Positions 17,110 through 25,160 of a stretch of 64,000 nucleotides of DNA are shown one piece after another. Positions within the stretch are counted from its first letter, which is position 1. Each line of letters opens with the position of its first letter. Location of the stretch: assembly GCF_002188465.1 (NCBI RefSeq), contig NZ_NINW01000020.1:1-64000 (forward strand). The letters run 5' to 3'. A model generated the notes under the pieces. It ran no database searches. It worked only from the letters and a program-made list of their open reading frames with translations, and was not told the origin of the DNA. The position numbers and the translations under genes were made by a program. This DNA is from Pigmentiphaga sp. NML080357. GTDB lineage: Bacteria > Pseudomonadota > Gammaproteobacteria > Burkholderiales > Burkholderiaceae_B.

Positions 17110-18517
17110 GCCGCGGCAAAGCCGTCCAGCGTCGCTTGCATTGAGGGTCACGGCCCTCGTTGGTATCGCCACGACCTTGGTGTTTCTTGTGTTCAATTGG
17201 GTCATTCTCCGGTCGTTGGAGCACCACTTTGCTCAACAGGATGCCCACGAACTGGAGGCAGTGACAACCGCTTTGGCTCAGCCCTTGCACCAGCTTGCAA
17301 GTGACATCGCAAGCGACGAACTGAAGCAACACTTGGCCAACGCAGTCGCAGGACATCATGGGATGACGTACGGCGTCTACGATGGGGCTGGCAATAGCAT
17401 CTATGCCACGCCCGGTCCTGACCTGTCTAAACTTGCCAGTAGCAAAAAGTTGGTCAACCGCATCACCGCTGACGATTTGATCGTGTGGCAGGAGGATCAG
17501 AGGTCATATCGAGGTGTGGTGCTGCAACTGCCTGCTGACGATTCAGCGGCGCCCGGCTACCGCATCGTCGCTGCCATGGACATCGGCTTTCATCTCGACT
17601 TCCTGGCGGAGTTCAAGCGCATGCTCTGGTGGGCAACCGGCTTGGTCATGTGTCTGGCGCTCGGTGTGGCTTGGCTGGCGGTGCAGTGGGGCCACCTGCC
17701 GATTCGCAAGGTCAATGAAGAGATTCGGGCGATTCGCTCTTCAAAGCTGGATGTGAGGCTGGATCCTCGGGATGTGCCGATCGAACTGGCGGAACTGGTA
17801 TTCGCCTTCAACGATATGTTGGCGAGAATCGAGGAAGGCTTCACCCGGCTATCACACTTTTCCGCAGACATCGCGCACGAGTTGCGCACGCCCGTCACCA
17901 ACCTGGTCACGCAGACTCACGTGGCGCTTGGCCAGCCGCGCAGCAACGAGGAATACAGAGAAATCCTCTATTCAAATTTGGAAGAGTTTGATCGGATGGG
18001 ACGCATGATTGGTGACATGCTGTTTCTTGCCCAAACGGAAAATGATCCCCGCAACTTGCGTCTGTCTACCATTGATCTGTCCGAATTGGTGCGGAGTCTG
18101 TTCGACTATTTCGAGGCGCTGGCAGAAGATAGCGGCATTACGCTTGGTGTTAAAGGGGCGATCGGCAGCATAGCGGCGGATCGGGAAATGCTCACCCGGG
18201 CGCTGAACAATCTTCTCTCGAATGCAATTCGACACACGCCTCGCGGCAAGAGCATCACGGTCTTGCTTTCGCAGGATGAGCAGTGGACAACGATCAGTGT
18301 GGTCAATCCCGGTGAGAGAATTCCTGAGCGCGATCTACCAAAGCTCTTCAACCGCTTCTACCGAGTTGATCCGGCACGGCAACGAAATACGGCGGGCGCC
18401 GGTCTTGGCCTTGCCATCGTGAAATCGATTGCGGAGGCACATGGTGGCTCCGTTGCCGTGACCTCCAGTGAGCTTGTCACCAGGTTTGACTTGGTATTGC
18501 CCCATCTGCGGCAGTAG
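17093..18517 (+). CDS. copS: CopS/CusS-type heavy-metal sensor histidine kinase
   Basis: A 474-residue membrane kinase (ATG at 17093 or 17090, overlapping the copR end by about 17 bases). It has TM1 ([19 protein letters not shown]), a periplasmic sensor loop of about 150 residues, TM2 ([19 protein letters not shown]), a HAMP domain, a DHp helix with the phospho-His in [16 protein letters not shown], and a catalytic ATPase domain with [12 protein letters not shown] (N box), [16 protein letters not shown] and [18 protein letters not shown] (G boxes). It senses periplasmic Cu(I)/Ag(I) and phosphorylates CopR. It is translationally coupled to copR and is the last gene before a geneless stretch. 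Confidence 0.92.
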   Translation: MPLRHKPRQSRPASLALRVTALVGIATTLVFLVFNWVILRSLEHHFAQQDAHELEAVTTALAQPLHQLASDIASDELKQHLANAVAGHHGMTYGVYDGAGNSIYATPGPDLSKLASSKKLVNRITADDLIVWQEDQRSYRGVVLQLPADDSAAPGYRIVAAMDIGFHLDFLAEFKRMLWWATGLVMCLALGVAWLAVQWGHLPIRKVNEEIRAIRSSKLDVRLDPRDVPIELAELVFAFNDMLARIEEGFTRLSHFSADIAHELRTPVTNLVTQTHVALGQPRSNEEYREILYSNLEEFDRMGRMIGDMLFLAQTENDPRNLRLSTIDLSELVRSLFDYFEALAEDSGITLGVKGAIGSIAADREMLTRALNNLLSNAIRHTPRGKSITVLLSQDEQWTTISVVNPGERIPERDLPKLFNRFYRVDPARQRNTAGAGLGLAIVKSIAEAHGGSVAVTSSELVTRFDLVLPHLRQ

Positions 18518-18870
18518 TCCGAGGGCGCTGCGGTCCGTCCAGCCAACTGGCGTATCTCTTTGCCTGATTCTGGGATCTACCCGGCCGGCCACGTTGCTAC
18601 GCGAGCGGGACATTTTTTCTCCGTGACTGCCACGTGCCCAGTCCTAGCGGCAGGCGCCGACATCATGCGCTTGTGTATCCCATCGCTACGTCCACACCAC
18701 ACGCGAGGGCCTTTGCTCGGCCGCGATCCGGTCACAGTTCCGGACACCGTTCGTAGATAGCCTCCGATCGGTGCCGAACGTCTGCCTGCTCGGCACATCT
18801 GTCGCGCGCTCACTTGGCGGTGTGCGCTGAGCCCCTGAGGTGAGCTGGTCTGCTGGTTCGCTGCGCGGGG
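18518..18870. other. Geneless stretch between copS and the next block
   Basis: No frame here has family resemblance, a good ribosome site and reasonable composition. A 7-bp inverted repeat GTGCCGA/TCGGCAC (18771-18777 and 18790-18796, 12-base loop, no T tract) is the only structure I see. The stretch is probably the junction between the copper operon and the separately acquired 18.9-47.9 kb block. Confidence 0.5.
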
Positions 18871-18875
18871 TATGT

Positions 18876-18896
18876 ACCCCGTAGCTGGGTACAGAG
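18876..18896 (-). promoter_or_regulatory. MerR-type operator dyad, apparently without a downstream gene
   Basis: The sequence matches 18 of 21 bases of the MerR-type operator at 47336-47356, including the shared core CCGTAG and GGGTACAGAG. On the minus strand GACTCT precedes and TACATA follows, the right order for a -35/-10 pair with a long spacer, but that promoter would point into the geneless stretch. It lies seven bases before an FNR box, so a MerR protein bound here could also affect the rightward promoter. Confidence 0.5.
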
Positions 18897-18903
18897 AGTC
18901 TTT

Positions 18904-18945
18904 TTGATCAAGATCAAGGTACTGCCTTCACCTCAGCTCTATGCT
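18904..18945 (+). promoter_or_regulatory. FNR/ANR class II promoter reading into the 19-27 kb arm
   Basis: TTGAT-CAAG-ATCAA (18904-18917) is a perfect FNR/ANR/DNR consensus. TATGCT (18940-18945) fits a -10 hexamer; with the start expected at 18952, the box is centred at -41.5, the exact class II activation position. The leader to the first gene (19152) would be about 200 bases. A frame at 18941-19177 inside it has no support as a gene. Confidence 0.75.
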
Positions 18946-19151
18946 GAGCTTAACAAGCCACATTTGGCACGGATCGATCATGCTCAGAAACTATCGAGGA
19001 CTTTTTAGCGGGGCCATGGAAATCTCCGGTGTTCAGCCCCATTCTTCTGGCATACTTGTTTTATGGATGGGCCTGATCAGCGCCCTGCACGGCACTCGAA
19101 TGCGGGAATCTCGCCAATCGACAAGGGTCAACTTCACGAAGGAGCATCGCC

Positions 19152-19478
19152 ATGAATATTCGGCCCGATCGAAGTAAGAGCACAGGAAACGGCCCGAACT
19201 GGTCTCGCATCAACCAGTGGCTGCTGTGGCTCGGCCTCGCCGCCGCCGTTGCCTGGATGTTCTACCGCCACAACGCCCATCTTCTGCAACTGCTTCCCTT
19301 CCTCTTCATCCTCGCCTGTCCGTTGATGCACATCTTCGGCCATGGCAGTCACGGCGCACATGGCGGTCATGACCATCAAGATCAGCCGCCTCGGGGCGAT
19401 GAAGGGGGTTCGCCTGCGCGCCAATCAGACGACCGGAGCCGCCCGAAATCCGTCGACCAGTCCGGGCACCACCACTGA
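19152..19478 (+). CDS. DUF2933-type small membrane protein (second paralogue)
   Basis: A 108-residue protein with two adjacent hydrophobic stretches (WLLWLGLAAAVAWMFY and LLPFLFILACPLMHIFGH) and a long His/Gly/Asp-rich tail ending GHHH. The ILACPLMHIFGH pattern groups it with the proteins at 12345 and 46605. AAGGAG lies nine bases before the ATG. It is the first gene after the FNR-type promoter and lies 18 bases before an HMA metallochaperone, repeating the DUF2933-plus-copper-handling association seen in the cop operon. Function unknown; the His-rich tail suggests metal binding. Confidence 0.78.
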   Translation: MNIRPDRSKSTGNGPNWSRINQWLLWLGLAAAVAWMFYRHNAHLLQLLPFLFILACPLMHIFGHGSHGAHGGHDHQDQPPRGDEGGSPARQSDDRSRPKSVDQSGHHH

Positions 19479-19496
19479 AACCACCGGAGCATCATC

Positions 19497-19796
19497 ATGG
19501 AAACCATCGAACTCAAGGTTGCCGGCATGACCTGCGCCTCCTGCGCGAACTCGGTCAGCAAGGCGCTCAAGCGCGTAGCTGGTGTGCAAGACGTGCATGT
19601 CGATCTCGCTCGCGGCGCAGCGAGTGTCACCGGCGACCAGACGGCCCAGAAGACGCCTGAGCTGATCGCGGCCTTAGCTGCCGCGGGCTACGAGGCATCC
19701 GCTGATTCCTCGCCGGGCATTGCGGCGGGTGCCGGTGCCTCCCATGCGCCGGCCGCTGCCCGTTCAAAGGGGCATGGCGGCTGCTGCTGCCGCTGA
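19497..19796 (+). CDS. HMA-domain metallochaperone with a C-terminal CCC tail
   Basis: A 99-residue soluble protein. Residues 1-68 form a ferredoxin-like HMA domain with the metal loop GMTCASCANSV, as in CopZ and the N-terminal domains of copper ATPases. It carries Cu(I) to a membrane pump. An Ala/Gly/Ser-rich linker follows, then the unusual end SKGHGGCCCR, three consecutive cysteines next to His that could add a second thiolate site or a membrane/partner contact. The gene begins 18 bases after DUF2933 and ends eight bases before the DUF3141 gene, so the three are probably one transcript. No cognate ATPase is in this arm; the CPD-type ATPase of the opposite arm is a candidate partner. Confidence 0.85.
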   Translation: METIELKVAGMTCASCANSVSKALKRVAGVQDVHVDLARGAASVTGDQTAQKTPELIAALAAAGYEASADSSPGIAAGAGASHAPAAARSKGHGGCCCR

Positions 19797-19804
19797 TCGA
19801 CGCC

Positions 19805-21472
19805 ATGGACGCACGCACGAACTCCCAGGGTATCGCCGCCGCACCGCTTGGGCTCTTTGCTGCCTACTGGGGCGACATGCTGTGGCGGACCGTCGCGTCC
19901 GGCGAAGCGCTGAGACAGCGCGCCAACAACATGACCGAACACGAAGCGGCGGGTATGCCGCCGCTGCTCCACTTCGAGTCAGAGCAGGTGGCTGACGGCC
20001 ACGACTTGCAACCGGCGAGCAACTACCGGCTCCTGCGTGTCACTCGCTGTGGCACCGACGCCTTGGAGAAGCATGTGCGCAAAGGCGCCGCGCCGGTGCT
20101 GGTGGTCGATCCACGCGCCGGCCACGGCCCTGGCATTGGCGGCTTCAAACGCGATTCTGAAGTTGGCATGGCACTGCTCGAAGGCCATCCCGTGTACTTC
20201 GTAGTGTTCGATCCGGAGCCCGTCGAGGGCCAGACCATGGGCGCAGTCGTCCAGACCCTGGCCACATTCATCGACATGGTGGCCAAGCGCCACCGAGGCA
20301 AGGCCCCGATCGTCTACGGCAACTGCCAAGGCGGTTGGGCGATCACGCTGGCGCTGTCGCACTGCGAGCACCGTGCCGCCTTGGCAGTGCTCAATGGCTC
20401 GCCGCTGTCGTACTGGGCAGGCGAGAGAGGCATCAACCCCATGCGGCTGCTCGGTGGGCTCACGGGCGGCATCTGGCCGGCGCACTGGGCGTCGGACCTC
20501 GGCGCCGGGCGATTCGACGGTGCCTGGCTGGTCCAGAACTTCGAGGCGTTGCGGCCCGAGGGCGTGTTCAAGAAATACGACACGCTCTTCGCGCAGCCGG
20601 AGACTGAGCGCGATCGCTTCCTGGAGTTCGAGCGTTGGTGGAATGGCTTCTACCAGCTTGCCCGCGAGGAAATGTTGTCGATCGCAGGCGATCTTTTCGT
20701 AGGTAATCACCTGGAGAGCGGCGAGGTCGTGGTCGATGGCCACTGCCGCGCGGATCTCAGCCGCATTGGCGCACCGCTGGTGGTCTTTTGCTCCAACGGC
20801 GACAACATCACACCGCCCCACCAGGCGCTCGGCTGGCTCAAAGCGGTATATCCGACGACCGCAGACCTGGTGGCGGCGGGCCAGCGCGTGGTGTACCTGC
20901 TGCACCAACATGTTGGCCACCTTGGCATCTTCGTCTCCGCGGGGGTGGCGCGACGCGAGCACCGCGCCATCTTGCATCATGCCGAATCGATCCAGGCACT
21001 CAAGCCTGGACTCTACGAGATGGTTCTGGAGGACAGCGCCTCTTCGGAGTCGGCCGCCGCTGCGCAGTTCCAGCCGCGGCGGCTGGAAGACCTGCCTTAC
21101 GACGCCAACCCGGCGGGGTTCGACAAGGTCGAAGCACTCTCGGAGATCACCGAGCGCTTCTATTCGCAGTGGGTGTCGCCGTGGGTCCGCTTCGCCGTCA
21201 CCCCCGACTCGGCTCGTGAACTTCGCGCGCTGCACCCCATGCGCGTCAGTCGCAAGGTCTGGTCCGAGCAGGTGACCCCGGCCCTGGCGCTGCTGCCATG
21301 GGTGCAACGATGGCTTGAGCAGTGGAGTGCGCAGGATCCCCATCGGGTCGAAAATCCTTGGTATCAGCTTGAGCGAACTGGTGCAGACGCGATTGGGCAG
21401 GCCATGGAATCATGGCGCAAGAGCCGGGACCTGTGGGCTGAGCTTGTGTTCGAGCAGGCCTATGCCAACTGA
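19805..21472 (+). CDS. DUF3141 protein, PHA-synthase-like alpha/beta hydrolase
   Basis: A 555-residue protein of the DUF3141 family. The core from about residue 95 to 400 is an alpha/beta hydrolase related to class I/III PHA synthases: a lipase-like box YGNCQGGW places Cys174 as the likely nucleophile, with CSNGDNITPP providing the Asp region and HVGHLGIF the His. The first ~60 residues resemble the PhaC/phasin-like helical lead (DMLWRTVASGEALRQRANN). Family members often sit beside acetate kinase and phosphotransacetylase genes, as here beside ackA, but no phosphotransacetylase is present. The substrate is not known; a thioester or polyester reaction is plausible from the Cys nucleophile. 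Confidence 0.72.
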   Translation: MDARTNSQGIAAAPLGLFAAYWGDMLWRTVASGEALRQRANNMTEHEAAGMPPLLHFESEQVADGHDLQPASNYRLLRVTRCGTDALEKHVRKGAAPVLVVDPRAGHGPGIGGFKRDSEVGMALLEGHPVYFVVFDPEPVEGQTMGAVVQTLATFIDMVAKRHRGKAPIVYGNCQGGWAITLALSHCEHRAALAVLNGSPLSYWAGERGINPMRLLGGLTGGIWPAHWASDLGAGRFDGAWLVQNFEALRPEGVFKKYDTLFAQPETERDRFLEFERWWNGFYQLAREEMLSIAGDLFVGNHLESGEVVVDGHCRADLSRIGAPLVVFCSNGDNITPPHQALGWLKAVYPTTADLVAAGQRVVYLLHQHVGHLGIFVSAGVARREHRAILHHAESIQALKPGLYEMVLEDSASSESAAAAQFQPRRLEDLPYDANPAGFDKVEALSEITERFYSQWVSPWVRFAVTPDSARELRALHPMRVSRKVWSEQVTPALALLPWVQRWLEQWSAQDPHRVENPWYQLERTGADAIGQAMESWRKSRDLWAELVFEQAYAN

Positions 21473-21767
21473 ACGACCCTCCACTGTGGCTGCAAAAAGA
21501 GACGCTCACGGGTCGCAAGCAGCACGCTCCTTGTCGGAGGCGATGCGCCTGCCACGGCCGATTTCGCTTTTCAGCGTCGTCCAGGCACGGATCAAAGTTG
21601 GATTCTCCCGTATCACCACGCCAGCAACGGCGCTACAGCATCGGAAGCATGGGCCTGATCGGCGGCCTCGCGTGCTGCTAGCGCCGAGCGAAACTTGGCA
21701 ATTCGATCTGATGAACGTTGCCAATGGCGGCGACGTCGGCACTGACCGGCGCTGACGGAGCTCCGAC

Positions 21768-22901
21768 ATGCGCGTCCTCGCCATCAATGCCGGCAGTGCG
21801 ACCCTGAAGTTCGGAGTTTTCGAGTCGGCTCGTACCTTGCCATTGATCGACTCGGCGATTGATCATCCTGCGGTGGATGCTGCGACCTTCGAGGAGATCG
21901 AGCGGCACTTGCACAGGGCGGGTGTCACAACGATCGATGGCATTGGTCACCGCGTCGCACACGGTGGCCCACTGTTGAGCAACGCGGTGCTCGTGGATGA
22001 AGAAGTCGAACGCGAGATCGGCAAGGCTTCGGCTCTGGCGCCGCATCACAATCCTGCCGCATTGGCCGGCATACGCCTGACCCGTGAGCGTTGGCCCGGC
22101 GTGCGCCACGTCGCGGTCTTCGACACCGCTTTCCATGACGACATGCCCGAATACGCCCATTCCTATGCTGTTCCGCCATCGTGGCGCGCGGCAGGGGTAC
22201 GGAGATACGGCTTCCATGGCCTGTCCCACCAGGGTGTACTGGCCGCCGTCAGCACCGAGCTGAAACGGCCGCCGTCAGAACTTCGTATCGTGAGCTGCCA
22301 CATTGGAAGCGGCGCCAGCGTCTGCGCGATCGATCGCGGAAGGTCGATCGATACATCGATGGGAATGACCGCGCTTGAAGGTCTTGTGATGGGCACGCGC
22401 TGTGGAGACCTCGACCCTGGCGTACCCGGCTTCGTCGCACGCGCACTGGGTTTGACGTTGGCGCAGATCGAGGCGGCGCTTTACAGCGACAGTGGACTCA
22501 AAGGATTGTCGGGTGAGAGTTCGGACCTGCGGATTGTGGAGAAGCGCGCGGGAGAAGGAGTCGCAGCCGCCCAACTGGCATTGCAGGTACACGCGTACCG
22601 CGTGCGCAAGTACATCGGCGCCTACGCCGCCGCGATGGGCGGTTGCGATGCTGTGGCCTTCACTGGCGGAGCTGGAGAAAATTCGGCCGCGTTGCGTCGG
22701 CGCATCGTTGATGGCCTGGAGTTCATCGGCCTGGAACTAGACGAAGAGCGCAATCGCGCCTACTCGCCCAACACTGAAGTCGCCCAGTTGCAGTCATCCC
22801 GATCCGCCGTCGCCGTGCTGGTGGTTCAAGCACGCGAGCAGTTAGCGATCGCGCGTGAGACGTTCCGAGCGCTGAATGACCAGGCAAGTGGTTTGGTATA
22901 G
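21768..22901 (+). CDS. ackA: Acetate kinase
   Basis: A 377-residue ASKHA-fold kinase interconverting acetyl phosphate + ADP with acetate + ATP. Family signatures: MRVLAINAGSATLKFGVF at the N-terminus, GHRVAHGGPLL, VAVFDTAFHDDMPEYAHSYA, RRYGFHGLSHQGV, CHIGSGASVCAIDRGRSIDT, MGTRCGDLDPGV and TGGAGENSAALRR. All expected catalytic regions are present, though the protein is about 20 residues shorter than E. coli AckA. GGAG lies seven bases before the ATG. With the phosphoketolase-family enzyme at 25161 in the same arm, it can make ATP from acetyl phosphate without phosphotransacetylase. The 295-base gap before it holds no gene. Confidence 0.93.
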   Translation: MRVLAINAGSATLKFGVFESARTLPLIDSAIDHPAVDAATFEEIERHLHRAGVTTIDGIGHRVAHGGPLLSNAVLVDEEVEREIGKASALAPHHNPAALAGIRLTRERWPGVRHVAVFDTAFHDDMPEYAHSYAVPPSWRAAGVRRYGFHGLSHQGVLAAVSTELKRPPSELRIVSCHIGSGASVCAIDRGRSIDTSMGMTALEGLVMGTRCGDLDPGVPGFVARALGLTLAQIEAALYSDSGLKGLSGESSDLRIVEKRAGEGVAAAQLALQVHAYRVRKYIGAYAAAMGGCDAVAFTGGAGENSAALRRRIVDGLEFIGLELDEERNRAYSPNTEVAQLQSSRSAVAVLVVQAREQLAIARETFRALNDQASGLV

Positions 22902-23041
22902 GCAATGAACTGGGACAAGACCACGATAAGTCTTCCTCCGGGCCGGGAGCCACGCCCGTTGATGCTCGCGCCGATGATGGTCCAGTTGCCCATCCAACCG
23001 CACGTTGAAGGAAGAAACGGAGCGGTTCAGACACCGGGCCC

Positions 23042-23072
23042 TTGACCCATGTGCAGCACCTGGGTTCAAACT
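23042..23072 (+). promoter_or_regulatory. MerR-type promoter with long spacer upstream of the MerR gene
   Basis: TTGACC (23042-23047) and CAAACT (23067-23072) are separated by 19 bases, the over-long spacing typical of MerR-controlled promoters. A dyad, ACCCA-N11-TGGGT (23045-23065), lies between and over them. It is placed to autoregulate the MerR gene and the cfa and phosphoketolase genes behind it. Confidence 0.55.
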
Positions 23073-23118
23073 CGCTCGAAAGTGAAGGGATTCAAGACAA
23101 CCTTGCTGGAGGATGGTG

Positions 23119-23571
23119 ATGCAACTCATTGAATGCGCCAAGGCGGCAGGCGTCACACCGGACACGTTGCGTCACTACCTTCGGGTGGGGCTTGTGGTGC
23201 CCGATGGCCGGGGCACGAACGGCTACCGCGCATTCTCGGATCGAAGCGTCGCCCGGGTTCGTTTCATACGCAATGCATTGGCCCTCGGCTTCACGCTCAA
23301 GGACGCTGCAGAGTTTGTCGAGATGAGCCAGCGCGGTGCATCGCCTTGTCCGCGCGCGCGGGCGCTGCTGAGCGAACGGCTTGACGAGCAGGCCCGGCGG
23401 CTGAAGGAGGCGACAGATTTGCATCGCCGCATGCAGCAGGCAGAGCGCGACTGGAAGCGGCTGCCGGACGGCGTCCCGGATGGCCATTCCGTCTGCGGTT
23501 TGATCGAAGGAGCGGATGCGGACGTTCAGCGCAATTCGGTGCGCGCGAAGTCCCGTCGTGTACGCGCATGA
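23119..23571 (+). CDS. MerR-family metal-type regulator
   Basis: A 150-residue MerR regulator. The start is taken at MQLIECAK because GGAGG lies six bases upstream; an ATG two codons earlier abuts GGAGG. The winged HTH (AKAAGVTPDTLRHYLRVGLV, then GTNGYRAFSDRSVARVRFI) is followed by the long dimerisation helix. Two Cys positions match ZntR/CadR-like sensors: SPCPRARALLSERL before the helix and HSVCGLIEG near the end, but the adjacent CC pair of ZntR is missing, so metal choice is uncertain. A MerR-type promoter with dyad lies just upstream. It precedes cfa by 154 bases. Confidence 0.85.
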   Translation: MQLIECAKAAGVTPDTLRHYLRVGLVVPDGRGTNGYRAFSDRSVARVRFIRNALALGFTLKDAAEFVEMSQRGASPCPRARALLSERLDEQARRLKEATDLHRRMQQAERDWKRLPDGVPDGHSVCGLIEGADADVQRNSVRAKSRRVRA

Positions 23572-23725
23572 ATCGCTCTGATCATCGTCGACATTCCCCG
23601 GCATCACGACGCTCTACGTACATGCGGTGCAGCGGTTGTGGTCGTGCCGATCACGCCAGCGCCAAGTATGAGTCGTCTATCCACTTCGCAGCATCCGCTG
23701 CACACGAGCGAGCGAGGCGCCCCCA

Positions 23726-25054
23726 ATGAGCCACCTCACGACACGGGATCGAACCGTATCGCCCGACGGATATGCCGCCGCGCTACGGATCTTGCGCCGG
23801 CTGCTGGCCGGCATCGAGCGCCCGCCGGCGTTGCGTCTGGGCGATATGCTCTTGCACGAGCTCGAATCGCACCCGGAATACACCCTGATCATCCGTGACC
23901 CGGGTCTGCTGCGTCGCTTGGTCCTGCGCCCGGATCCGCTGCTGCTGGCGGAAGCCTATTTCCGCGGCACCATCGACATTGAGGGAGACCTGTACACCGC
24001 GCTCGGGCTCAAGGCGCATTTCGAGAGGTTTTCGCTCTCTTGGCGCGACAAACTGGCCCTGTTGCGCGACGCACTGCTGCTGCGCGTGTCCGACCAGGAC
24101 GGGTTGAAGCCCTCGCGGAGTCTGGCCTCGCGCGTCGCACGTCGCTTCTCCCATCGCCATTCGCGTCAAACCGATCAGGCCGCGATCTCCTTTCACTACG
24201 ATGTGTCCAACGCGTTCTATGGACTCTGGCTCGATGCCGAGAGGGTCTACTCATGTGGCTATTTCAAGGCGACGGATGACACGCTGGACCAGGCTCAGTG
24301 CAACAAGCTGGAGCACATCTGCCGCAAGCTGCGTCTGCAGCGAGGCGAACGCCTGCTCGACATCGGCTGCGGCTGGGGCGCGCTCGTATGCTGGGCGGCA
24401 AGAGAACATGGCGTCCGTGCGCACGGCATCACGCTCAGCCAACAGCAACTCGAATACGCGCGCGAGCGCATCCGCTCGGAGGGCCTGCAGGATCTCGTCA
24501 CCGTTGAACTGCGCGACTACCGTGACCTCGAAGGCACGGCCGTTTTCGACAAGGTGTCAAGCATTGGCATGTTCGAGCACGTGGGACTCGCGAACCTACC
24601 GGCCTACTACGCGGTGGTCCAGCGGGTTTTGCGGCCAGGAGGACTCTTCCTCAACCACGGGATCACCCATGACGAGGAGGGCTGGAGCCGAACCGTCGCG
24701 ACCGAGTTCATCAACCGCTACGTCTTCCCCGACGGCGAATTGGACTGCGTCAGCAATATCCAGCTAGGGATGGAGCGCTCCGGCTTCGAGATCCATGACG
24801 TCGAAGGTCTTCGACCCCACTACGCGCTGACCTTGCGTCATTGGGTCCAGCGACTCGAAGCGCGCCGGGAGGAGGCCTTGCGGGAGGTCGATGAGGTGAC
24901 CTTCCGCATCTGGCGCTTGTACATGGCGGCGTGTGCACTGGAATTCGAGGCCGGGGGGACTGGGATCTACCAGATCGTCGCGTCCAAACGCGACGGCGGA
25001 AGCTGGCCCGTGCCCTTGACCCGCTCTGATCTTTATGGAGAACACCAGCCATGA
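23726..25054 (+). CDS. cfa: Cyclopropane-fatty-acyl-phospholipid synthase
   Basis: A 442-residue SAM-dependent enzyme that adds a methylene bridge to unsaturated acyl chains of membrane phospholipids, usually in stationary phase or under acid/anaerobic stress. The N-terminal lipid-binding region (about 1-150) is followed by SHHYDVSN-type substrate contact ISFHYDVSNAFYGLWLD, YSCGYF, the SAM loop LLDIGCGWGAL, the active-site segment SSIGMFEHVG, and the C-terminal RIWRLYMAACALEFEAG. GAGG precedes the ATG. It lies 105 bases upstream of the phosphoketolase-family gene on the same strand. The chromosome probably carries its own cfa, so this is likely an accessory copy. Confidence 0.92.
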   Translation: MSHLTTRDRTVSPDGYAAALRILRRLLAGIERPPALRLGDMLLHELESHPEYTLIIRDPGLLRRLVLRPDPLLLAEAYFRGTIDIEGDLYTALGLKAHFERFSLSWRDKLALLRDALLLRVSDQDGLKPSRSLASRVARRFSHRHSRQTDQAAISFHYDVSNAFYGLWLDAERVYSCGYFKATDDTLDQAQCNKLEHICRKLRLQRGERLLDIGCGWGALVCWAAREHGVRAHGITLSQQQLEYARERIRSEGLQDLVTVELRDYRDLEGTAVFDKVSSIGMFEHVGLANLPAYYAVVQRVLRPGGLFLNHGITHDEEGWSRTVATEFINRYVFPDGELDCVSNIQLGMERSGFEIHDVEGLRPHYALTLRHWVQRLEARREEALREVDEVTFRIWRLYMAACALEFEAGGTGIYQIVASKRDGGSWPVPLTRSDLYGEHQP

Positions 25055-25160
25055 ACGCTAGATGGCCGTGCCGCTGGCGCGCGAAAGACGATCACAGACG
25101 CCAGCCTTCCCAATCTCGCCGTCGCGCTTACCTGCGTGCCGGCTCTCAAGGACTTTCCAC

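Noticed and set aside
18941-19177. A 78-codon frame in the leader before the DUF2933 gene
   Set aside because: It starts inside the -10 hexamer, overlaps the true gene in another frame, and has no family resemblance or ribosome site.
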